Part shown: piece by piece, positions 17,350 through 24,349 of the stretch
Layout of the letters: each line of letters begins with the position of its first letter
Numbering within the stretch: position 1 is the stretch's first letter
The notes under the pieces: model-generated
What the model saw: only the letters and a program-made list of their open reading frames with translations
Database searches by the model: none
Told to the model about the DNA's origin: nothing
NCBI GenBank assembly: GCA_040222275.1
Contig: JAVKDJ010000013.1
Span: forward strand, 251,852-315,851
From: CAXBNB01 sp040222275
GTDB lineage: Bacteria; Bacteroidota; Bacteroidia; Cytophagales; Cyclobacteriaceae
Direction: 5' to 3'
DNA length: 64,000 nucleotides
Program-made: the position numbers and the translations under genes

Positions 17350-17946
17350 ATGGCCTACGACAAATTTGAAATTTTGAAAAGCACGGCAGTTCCATTGCCG
17401 ATCGAAAACGTAGATACAGATCAGATCATCCCCGCCAGGTTTTTGAAAGCCACCACAAGGGAAGGGTTTGGAGACAACCTGTTCAGGGACTGGAGGTACA
17501 ACAGTGATGATACCCCCAAGCAGGACTTTATCCTCAACAATCCCATCTACAGTGGAAAGATACTGGTAGGTGGTAAAAATTTCGGATCGGGATCATCCAG
17601 GGAGCATGCTGCATGGGCCGTGTACGACTATGGGTTCAGGTGTGTGATCTCCAGCTTTTTTGCCGACATCTTCAAAAATAACTGCCTGAATATAGGTGTA
17701 CTTCCAGCACAGGTAAGTGCGGAATTTTTGGATAAAATGTTCAAAGCAATAGAAGCTGACTCCAATGCGGAATTTGAAGTAAACCTTCCTAACCAGACAG
17801 TAACCATTCTGTCCACGGGTGAAAAAGAAAGCTTCGATATCAACGGATACAAAAAAGGCAATATGCTGAACGGTTTCGATGATATTGACTATTTGCAAAA
17901 TATCAAGGGCGAAATCGAAACTTTTGCTTCAAAAACACCCCTTTAA
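17350..17946 (+). CDS. leuD: 3-isopropylmalate dehydratase small subunit
   Basis: Swivelling small subunit of isopropylmalate isomerase, 198 residues. It shows VDTDQIIPARFLK near the start and the substrate-binding GGKNFGSGSSREHAAWAVYDYG. Forms the active enzyme with LeuC. The start codon ATG at 17350 lies just after the inverted repeat flanking the inserted four-helix-bundle gene, so its translation signal may have been altered by the insertion. Confidence 0.96.
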   Translation: MAYDKFEILKSTAVPLPIENVDTDQIIPARFLKATTREGFGDNLFRDWRYNSDDTPKQDFILNNPIYSGKILVGGKNFGSGSSREHAAWAVYDYGFRCVISSFFADIFKNNCLNIGVLPAQVSAEFLDKMFKAIEADSNAEFEVNLPNQTVTILSTGEKESFDINGYKKGNMLNGFDDIDYLQNIKGEIETFASKTPL

Positions 17947-18021
17947 AACCTCAATCAGCCCGATCCAAATGTCAAAAATTTGAGTCTTTTGGATTGTGTG
18001 TCCAATAATTTTTTTCAAACC

Positions 18022-19536
18022 ATGGCGATAGAAATCCTAGATACTACTCTTAGGGATGGAGAACAAACATCCGGGGTGTCCTTTACTGAAGGCGAGAAGC
18101 TGAGTATAGCCCAGCTACTGCTCGAAGAACTGAAGGTAGATAGGATAGAAGTGGCTTCCGCCCGGGTGTCTGAAGGGGAATATGCAGGGGCCAGGAAGAT
18201 TTTTGATTGGGCCAACAAGAATGGTTATGAGGGCAAGGTAGAGGTATTGGGCTTTGTGGATGGTGACATTTCCCTCAAATGGATCAAAGATGCAGGTGGC
18301 AAAGTGGACAACCTGCTGTGCAAGGGGTCGCTCAAACATTGCGAAAAGCAACTTCGCAAAACGCCGGAGCAGCACCTGGCCGATATTAAGAAGACCATCG
18401 GTATAGCTGACGAAATGGGCATAGAGGTAAATGTGTACCTCGAAGACTGGTCCAATGGCATGATTGATTCACCGGATTATGTATATCAGATCATCGAAGG
18501 GCTTTCTGATACCAGTGTGAAACGCATTATGCTCCCTGATACGCTCGGGATACTGAACCATAATGATACAGGAAAATTTTGTGCCGATATGGTAACAAGG
18601 TTTCCCAATTTACAATTTGATTACCACGCACACAACGATTACGACCTGTCAACAGCCAACGTATTTGAGGCGGTAAAAGCCGGTGTTCGTGGCATCCACA
18701 CCACTTTGAACGGACTTGGCGAAAGGGCGGGCAATGTGCCCCTTTCAAGTGTAATTGGAGTGGTTAAGGACCACCTGAAGCTGGAGCTAAATATTGACGA
18801 AAAGAAACTTTATAAGGTAAGTAAGGTGGTGGAATCTTTTTCAGGAGTAAGGATACCACAAAACAAGCCCCTGATAGGTGAGTTTGTGTTTACCCAGACC
18901 AGCGGTATCCATGCTGATGGGGATTCCAAGGACAACCTCTACCAAACTGCCCTGGAACCAGGCAGGTTCGGGCGTTCATATACCTATGCGCTCGGCAAGA
19001 TGTCTGGAAAATCCAGCATTCAAAAAAACCTGGATGAATTAGGTATAGAGCTGAGCAAAGAGGAAACCAAAAAACTTACCCAGCGGATCATCGAATTAGG
19101 TGATAAAAAAGAATCCATTACCAAAGAGGACCTGCCCTTTATTATAAAGGATGTGCTGGGAACCCAGGTGGTGGACTCAAAAGTGCGGATAAAAAATTAC
19201 TCTCTGTCTGTGGCCCAAGGATTGAAATCAATGGCTACACTGTCGATCGAAATAGATGACAAGACCTACGAGCAGACAGCCGCAGGGGATGGCCAGTACG
19301 ATGCTTTTATGAATTCACTGGCCAAAATCTACAGCAACCTGAACAGGCAATTACCCAGGTTGGTAGATTATGAAGTGCATATACCACCGGGCGGCAACAC
19401 CGATGCATTAGTGATCACCACCATCACCTGGGAAAATGGCCATAAATTCAAAACACGTGGTTTGGATCCGGACCAAACGGTAGCGGCCATCAAAGCCACC
19501 ATCAAAATGTTGAACATTATTGAAAGCAAAAAATAG
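18022..19536 (+). CDS. 2-isopropylmalate synthase-like enzyme (LeuA or citramalate synthase)
   Basis: Acyl-CoA-condensing enzyme of the DRE-TIM family, 504 residues from ATG 18022 (MAIEILDTTLRDGEQTSGVSF). The RDGEQ signature, HAHNDYDLSTAN metal-binding motif, HTTLNGLGERAGN and GIHADG are present, followed by a C-terminal LeuA regulatory domain (from about residue 375). In this gene order it should supply 2-isopropylmalate for LeuCD and LeuB. However, proteins of this branch cannot be told apart from (R)-citramalate synthase by motif alone, and LeuCD/LeuB can serve both routes. Hence no gene symbol. A TTG 42 bases upstream is an unlikely start. Confidence 0.88.
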   Translation: MAIEILDTTLRDGEQTSGVSFTEGEKLSIAQLLLEELKVDRIEVASARVSEGEYAGARKIFDWANKNGYEGKVEVLGFVDGDISLKWIKDAGGKVDNLLCKGSLKHCEKQLRKTPEQHLADIKKTIGIADEMGIEVNVYLEDWSNGMIDSPDYVYQIIEGLSDTSVKRIMLPDTLGILNHNDTGKFCADMVTRFPNLQFDYHAHNDYDLSTANVFEAVKAGVRGIHTTLNGLGERAGNVPLSSVIGVVKDHLKLELNIDEKKLYKVSKVVESFSGVRIPQNKPLIGEFVFTQTSGIHADGDSKDNLYQTALEPGRFGRSYTYALGKMSGKSSIQKNLDELGIELSKEETKKLTQRIIELGDKKESITKEDLPFIIKDVLGTQVVDSKVRIKNYSLSVAQGLKSMATLSIEIDDKTYEQTAAGDGQYDAFMNSLAKIYSNLNRQLPRLVDYEVHIPPGGNTDALVITTITWENGHKFKTRGLDPDQTVAAIKATIKMLNIIESKK

Positions 19537-19542
19537 ATAAAT

Positions 19543-20595
19543 ATGGATTTTAAGATTGGAGTTTTAGCTGGTGACGGTATCGGCCCTGAGATAGTAGATC
19601 AGGCCATAAAAGTAATGGATGCCGTAGGTGCTAAATTTGGTCATAACTTTAACTACACCCGGGCACTTGTAGGTGCGATTGCCATCGACGAAACCGGCGA
19701 CCCTTACCCCGAAGAAACCCATCAGGTATGTTTGAATTCGGATGCCGTGCTTTTTGGTGCCATTGGCGATCCCAAATATGACAACAACCCCAAAGCCAAG
19801 GTGCGACCTGAGCAGGGACTGCTTGGGATGAGACAAAAGCTCGGTTTGTATGCCAACATCAGGCCGGTAGCGACTTTCCCATCATTGATCCATAAAAGCC
19901 CGTTGCGACAAGATATTGTGGAAGGAGCAGACCTGGTGGTAATCCGGGAGTTGACTGGTGGAATATACTTTGGGGCCAGGGGAAGATCTGAAGACCTGAC
20001 TTCAGCTTTTGATACCTGTGTTTACACCGTTGAGGAAGTAGAACGGATACTGAAACTCGCCTATGGCTATGCCGACAAAAGGAACAAAAGGCTGACCGTA
20101 GTGGACAAGGCCAACGTTTTGAGCTCATCGCGGCTTTGGAGGGAAGTGGCCCAGCGCATCGAAAAGGACCACCCAGAAATAGAAACCGACTACATGTTGG
20201 TGGACAATGCTGCTATGCAGTTGATCCAGTGGCCGAAGAAATTTGACGTGATGGTAACAGAGAATATGTTTGGCGACATCCTTTCAGATGAGGCATCAGT
20301 GATTACCGGCTCTATGGGCCTATTGCCATCAGCCTCGGTTGGTCGCGAAACTTCTGTGTTCGAGCCTATACATGGCTCGTACCCACAAGCCGCAGGTAAG
20401 GATATCGCCAATCCTTTGGCTACAGTGCTTTCGGCAGCCATGTTGCTGGAGTCTTTGGACCTTTTGGAAGAAGCCAAGGCAGTAAGGGACGTGGTGAATG
20501 CATCGCTGGAAGCTGAGTATGTGACTGAGGACATCACCACAGGAAAAGCTTACAAAACCTCCGAAGTAGGGGATTGGCTGGCTAAGAATATTTAG
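19543..20595 (+). CDS. leuB: 3-isopropylmalate dehydrogenase
   Basis: NAD-dependent oxidative decarboxylase giving 2-ketoisocaproate, 350 residues. It has the N-terminal IGVLAGDGIGPEIVDQA, the substrate-binding GLLGMRQKLGLYANIRPV, the catalytic VVRELTGGIYFGARG and VTENMFGDILSDEAS, and the NAD-binding FEPIHGSYPQAAGKDIANP. It starts 6 bases after the preceding stop codon and ends the operon before an intrinsic terminator. Confidence 0.96.
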   Translation: MDFKIGVLAGDGIGPEIVDQAIKVMDAVGAKFGHNFNYTRALVGAIAIDETGDPYPEETHQVCLNSDAVLFGAIGDPKYDNNPKAKVRPEQGLLGMRQKLGLYANIRPVATFPSLIHKSPLRQDIVEGADLVVIRELTGGIYFGARGRSEDLTSAFDTCVYTVEEVERILKLAYGYADKRNKRLTVVDKANVLSSSRLWREVAQRIEKDHPEIETDYMLVDNAAMQLIQWPKKFDVMVTENMFGDILSDEASVITGSMGLLPSASVGRETSVFEPIHGSYPQAAGKDIANPLATVLSAAMLLESLDLLEEAKAVRDVVNASLEAEYVTEDITTGKAYKTSEVGDWLAKNI

Positions 20596-20631
20596 GTCAG
20601 TGCCGGTTGGCAACTGAACGCAAGAAAATAA

Positions 20632-20661
20632 GGCGAAAGGAGAAATTCTTTCGCTTTTTTT
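20632..20661 (+). terminator. Intrinsic terminator of the leu operon
   Basis: GCGAAAG (20633-20639) pairs with CTTTCGC (20648-20654), followed by seven T residues. It lies 37 bases after the leuB stop. Confidence 0.87.
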
Positions 20662-20922
20662 GTGGTGTTGGCCTGAACCGACAAATCCATTAGAGATTAA
20701 ATGCCAAAGCATTGTCAATCCTTCAAATTTTACGTAATATTTGTATGCAGTTGTGGTGGAAATGGCTTATGTGGAAAATACTACTGAATCCTGTCAATTG
20801 GCATACTGCATGCAACCAACATCCTCTTTAACATCGGCTTGTTCCACTGCGAAGCAAACTATTTTTTCGGCGGGATAACGGTGAATTTAATTTTTGTTCT
20901 GTCCCATATTAACAGAAAACTT
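20662..20922. other. Gene-free stretch upstream of the four-helix sensor protein
   Basis: No gene or clear structure is seen. TAATATTTG near 20,732 is close to the -7 consensus but has a wrong spacing. An in-frame upstream extension of the next gene exists to 20839 but looks non-coding. Confidence 0.4.
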
Positions 20923-21585
20923 ATGAAATGGATTTATAGGATCATACAAAAAGTCAAAGTGGCAGCAGCCCTTGGTGTGGTGTTCGTTTTGGTTTTTGCA
21001 ACGAACATGATGGACAAAAGTAACTTTTCAGAACTTCAAGATTCTTTCTCAACAGTATATGAAGACCGTTTGATTGTGGAAAGCTATATATATGAAATAT
21101 CCGGCTATGTGCACAAAAAGAAATTGAACTTCGATCATCAAAATGAAAGCAACATAGAAGGACTGAAAGTGAAAAATGTTGCGCTTAATGATTCCATCGC
21201 TCATTTATTGGGAGAATTTGGTAAAACAAAACTCACCCAGCTAGAGTCCCAATGGTTTGTGAAACTGAAGAAAAACCTTTCCCAATTGTATATTGATGAA
21301 CAAAGCTATTCTGTAAACAATTCTGAAAAGGAGCGAATGGCCCTCAGGCATTCCATAGAGCAGCAGCATGCGGCCATAGCCAAAGACCTGGATGAACTGT
21401 CAGCTATACAATTGGACGAAGCTCGCCTTGTCATTGACAATACCAAAAAAATAATCGCCTCCAGCAACCTCGCCTCACACATTGAGATATGTGTATTGCT
21501 CGTGATTGGCCTCATCGTTCAGGGGCTCCTGCTGGCTTCAGGATCTATAAGGACCCGTTTTCCCCAAAAGAGCTCCCTCAATTGA
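20923..21585 (+). CDS. Membrane protein with periplasmic four-helix (4HB_MCP-like) sensor domain
   Basis: 220 residues from ATG 20923 (MKWIYRIIQKVKVAAALGVVFVLVFA). Two membrane spans (about residues 13-29 and 186-206) bracket a roughly 150-residue helical periplasmic region rich in coiled-coil-like heptads, in the manner of the 4HB ligand domain of chemoreceptors. The protein ends shortly after the second span with about 14 cytoplasmic residues, so it lacks HAMP, methyl-accepting, kinase or cyclase modules. Either it works with a partner or it is a truncated receptor. No chemotaxis genes are nearby. Function unknown. Confidence 0.75.
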   Translation: MKWIYRIIQKVKVAAALGVVFVLVFATNMMDKSNFSELQDSFSTVYEDRLIVESYIYEISGYVHKKKLNFDHQNESNIEGLKVKNVALNDSIAHLLGEFGKTKLTQLESQWFVKLKKNLSQLYIDEQSYSVNNSEKERMALRHSIEQQHAAIAKDLDELSAIQLDEARLVIDNTKKIIASSNLASHIEICVLLVIGLIVQGLLLASGSIRTRFPQKSSLN

Positions 21586-21679
21586 TCAGGTTGGTCTGTT
21601 TATGTTAATGGTCTGCCGCGAAAAACGAATATATTTTTATCTTACGAGGTGAAACTAAAACTAAAACCAGACTTTTGAA

Positions 21680-22555
21680 ATGAACACTAGAAGATCAGCA
21701 TTAAAGAAAATTGTACTGGCCGGAGCGGCTACAGCTGTAGGAGGTTCCCTGGAGGCCAGGATGAGGAAAAACGAGGAGGTATTGGGTAGAATGAATGGAA
21801 ATGTCAACCACTCCGTCTGTAAATGGTGTTATAAAGGCATCCCGTTGGAAGACCTGTGCAAGCAGGCCGAGAATATAGGGTTGAGCTCTATCGAGCTGCT
21901 TGGCCCCAAAGACTGGCCAACACTGAAAAAATATGGACTCACCTGTGCCATGGGCAATGGTGCGGAAATTGGCCTCACGAAGGGTTTCAACGATCCGCAG
22001 TATCACGACCAGCTGATCAAAAACTATTCTGAAGCCATACCTGTGGCAGCAAAGGCAGGAATAAAAAATATCATTTGTTTCTCTGGCAACCGCAACGGAA
22101 TGGACGATGAAACCGGAATGGAAAACAGTGCCAAAGCCCTCAAAAAACTGATGCCCCTGGCCGAGCAATACAAGGTAACACTAGTAATGGAATTGCTCAA
22201 TAGTAAGATCAACCATAAAGATTATATGTGCGACCATACAGCATGGGGGGCTGCTTTGGCCGATAAAATTGGGTCAGACAGGTTCAAGTTGCTTTATGAC
22301 ATCTACCACATGCAAATTATGGAAGGGGATATAGTACATACCATTCAGGACTATCAGCAGTATATAGCCCATTACCATACCGGTGGTGTGCCCGGTAGAA
22401 ACGAAATTGACGACACCCAGGAGCTGAATTACAAACTGATCATGAAGGCCATCGTAGAGACTGGTTTCAAGGGGTTTGTTGCCCAGGAGTTCATTCCAAA
22501 AAGGGAAGACAAGCTCAAATCACTCAAGCAAGGGGTGGATATTTGTGATGTATAA
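21680..22555 (+). CDS. Hydroxypyruvate isomerase-like TIM-barrel protein with Tat signal
   Basis: Xylose-isomerase-like TIM barrel, 291 residues, close to hydroxypyruvate isomerase. The N-terminus MNTRRSALKKIVLAGAA is a twin-arginine signal peptide, so the protein is probably folded in the cytoplasm and exported. Barrel motifs are SVCKWCYKGIPLEDLCKQAENIGLSSIELL, TLVMELLNSKINHKDYMCDHTAWG (metal ligand Glu), LLYDIYHMQIMEGD, HYHTGGVPGRNEID and FVAQEFIPKRED. An exported member suggests action on a periplasmic sugar or keto acid; the substrate is not known. Probably monocistronic with its own terminator. Confidence 0.85.
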   Translation: MNTRRSALKKIVLAGAATAVGGSLEARMRKNEEVLGRMNGNVNHSVCKWCYKGIPLEDLCKQAENIGLSSIELLGPKDWPTLKKYGLTCAMGNGAEIGLTKGFNDPQYHDQLIKNYSEAIPVAAKAGIKNIICFSGNRNGMDDETGMENSAKALKKLMPLAEQYKVTLVMELLNSKINHKDYMCDHTAWGAALADKIGSDRFKLLYDIYHMQIMEGDIVHTIQDYQQYIAHYHTGGVPGRNEIDDTQELNYKLIMKAIVETGFKGFVAQEFIPKREDKLKSLKQGVDICDV

Positions 22556-22582
22556 CACCTAAGGAGCGCCCCTGAAAAAATT

Positions 22583-22630
22583 AAAGCCAATCAGCCAGTG
22601 ATAAACTGCCTGGTTGGCTTTGTTTTTTAT
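22583..22630 (+). terminator. Intrinsic terminator after the isomerase gene
   Basis: AAAGCCAATCAGCCAGT (22583-22599) pairs with ACTGCCTGGTTGGCTTT (22605-22621) with two mismatches, then TGTTTTTTAT. It separates the converging isomerase and DUF4349 genes. Confidence 0.82.
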
Positions 22631-23439
22631 GACCTCCTGCGCCAGCGTTTTACTACAACTACTACAGCAACAAAACCAATCACAAATGGCCAAAGGCTGA
22701 TGGCACCTACTAATACCGATAAAAAGTTTTGCCAGCCATTGCTGAGGGATTTTTTAATTCTTGCCAGAAAGCCAGGCCTTGCTTCCGAATTGTAGGTGTA
22801 AGGAAGCAACTCATAAAAACCAAGGTGGATTGTGCTGTATTCCACCTGGCGGCTGAGGTAGTTGAACTGTCCTTGTTTTATTTCTATTTCCGTGCGGATA
22901 TCATTCAGGTTTCTCTCAATTTCCAGTATTTCCTTTATAGAGGTCGTCTTTTTTAGAAGTTCGAGGTAGCGTTGCTCCAGGGCTTTTTGGTTTTTGATCC
23001 TCGTTTCCAGGTCATAGTACCGCTCGCTTACATCATTGGCATTGACAGATCGGTGCTCCACCCACTCGGATTTTCCCGCCAGGGAATTGAACAGCTCGTC
23101 GAACTTGTCGCTTACCACCCGTATGGTGAGGTTGTAGTTGATCCTGTCATTTTGGGTGGATTGATTTTCATTTTCTATAGAGGCATCAAATTTATCAAGT
23201 TCTGAAACTATGGCCTGGTAAGTTTGTTCAGCGTTTTCAACTTTTAAAGTGAGGCTACCGCTCTTGATAATTTTTTTGGTTGGCCCTTCCTGATGGTCAT
23301 TCATGGGTTGGGATTGCAGGGCCTCCCTGGCGACCATCTTACCACTGAATTCGGCTATAGCTGGCGACCCTGAATCGCCATTGCCGCTACAGCTCAACAA
23401 AGACAGAATTGTCAAAAGGATGATTGTTGTTTTTAACAT
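22627..23439 (-). CDS. DUF4349 lipoprotein
   Basis: 270-residue envelope protein with lipobox LSLLSCSG (Cys17). The DUF4349 region (about 58-230) starts KKIIKSGSLTLKVENAEQTYQAIVSEL and contains the expected long central coiled coil (YYDLETRIKNQKALEQRYLELLKK ... EIERNLNDIRTEIE). A C-terminal membrane span (LWPFVIGFVAVVVVV, about 248-262) is followed by an RRRS tail. Both a lipid anchor and a C-terminal span are thus predicted. Role unknown; the family is widespread in envelopes. Confidence 0.88.
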   Translation of the reverse strand: MLKTTIILLTILSLLSCSGNGDSGSPAIAEFSGKMVAREALQSQPMNDHQEGPTKKIIKSGSLTLKVENAEQTYQAIVSELDKFDASIENENQSTQNDRINYNLTIRVVSDKFDELFNSLAGKSEWVEHRSVNANDVSERYYDLETRIKNQKALEQRYLELLKKTTSIKEILEIERNLNDIRTEIEIKQGQFNYLSRQVEYSTIHLGFYELLPYTYNSEARPGFLARIKKSLSNGWQNFLSVLVGAISLWPFVIGFVAVVVVVKRWRRRS

Positions 23440-23527
23440 TTAGCTTCCGTTTATGTACAATAACCTGATAATCCAATGAATATTCTAACCCTCCGTATAT
23501 TTATTTTAGCCCTGCTATAGCGATCAT

Positions 23528-23564
23528 AAAAAAGCCCCAATACATTTCGTTTTGGGGCTTTTTT
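23528..23564 (-). terminator. Intrinsic terminator downstream of the SnoaL-like gene
   Basis: AAAAAAGCCCCAA (23528-23540) pairs with TTGGGGCTTTTTT (23552-23564). It has A- and T-runs on both sides and could work in either direction; by position it ends the leftward gene 23,578-23,949. Confidence 0.85.
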
Positions 23565-23577
23565 ACGGATTTCATCC

Positions 23578-23949
23578 TCAACCCTGTGGCTGTGGGGTAA
23601 AGAAAAATTGTTCCTTCACGATCTTTCCATTGACGACTTCATAGACACAAACTTCTTCCATCGCTACCCGACCCATGCCTTTGAAGTCGGCATCTAGGTT
23701 CATGGTGATGGTGAAGAAATTTTCAGCGACCAATGGCTCGGACACCTCCAGAGAGTTGAATTTTTCAACCATTTCATTGAATTGCTCCCCTTTCTTAATA
23801 ATGGCATCAAGGCCTTCCACCAATTCGGCGGGCGATCCCTTGGGTTCAATGCTCACGCAGTTGTCCGCGTATAATTCTTTTTGTGCTGCCTCCCATTGAC
23901 CGGTTCGGCAGAGTTCAACAAGGCGATTGGCTATTTCTTTTGTGCTCAT
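23578..23949 (-). CDS. SnoaL-like / NTF2-fold protein
   Basis: 123 residues from the ATG at 23949 (MSTKEIANRLVELCRTGQWEAAQKELYADNCVSIEP). The frame extends upstream to 24144, but the extension is unlike a protein N-terminus for this family. The pattern (N-terminal helices, YADNCVSIEP, GLDAIIKKGEQFNE, FFTITMNLDADFKG, VYEVVNGKIVKEQFFF) is that of the SnoaL-like domain, a small cone-shaped fold used for isomerases, hydrolases and binding proteins. No substrate can be inferred. Likely monocistronic. Confidence 0.83.
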   Translation of the reverse strand: MSTKEIANRLVELCRTGQWEAAQKELYADNCVSIEPKGSPAELVEGLDAIIKKGEQFNEMVEKFNSLEVSEPLVAENFFTITMNLDADFKGMGRVAMEEVCVYEVVNGKIVKEQFFFTPQPQG

Positions 23950-24349
23950 GGATAGTAGGGTTTTGTTTTGAAAAATAAATGAGTAATAGGATACGGTGAA
24001 ATAGGCGTAGTGGATACGGTATCCAGCTAAATTACTAATTGAACTTACAATGTTTGCGTTGATAGTTATTCTTATTAGGATCCGAAAATGTTTGGTGAGA
24101 TTTACTCTGACATCTAAATATTTAGAAAGTACTTCTGAATTCAATTAAATAATGTTTGATGCCTAGTTATAGAAAGTCTAGGCACGTTTACCCAGTGGAT
24201 GGGTTGACACCACTTAATTTATATATGAAACCAAAATCGATATATTTGACCGACAGCTTACATATTAGGGTTAGGGATCGATTTTTAGATGACCTAAGTA
24301 GATGTTCAATAGTTTTAAATAATTTAGATTTTTTCAAAAGAAACGACCA

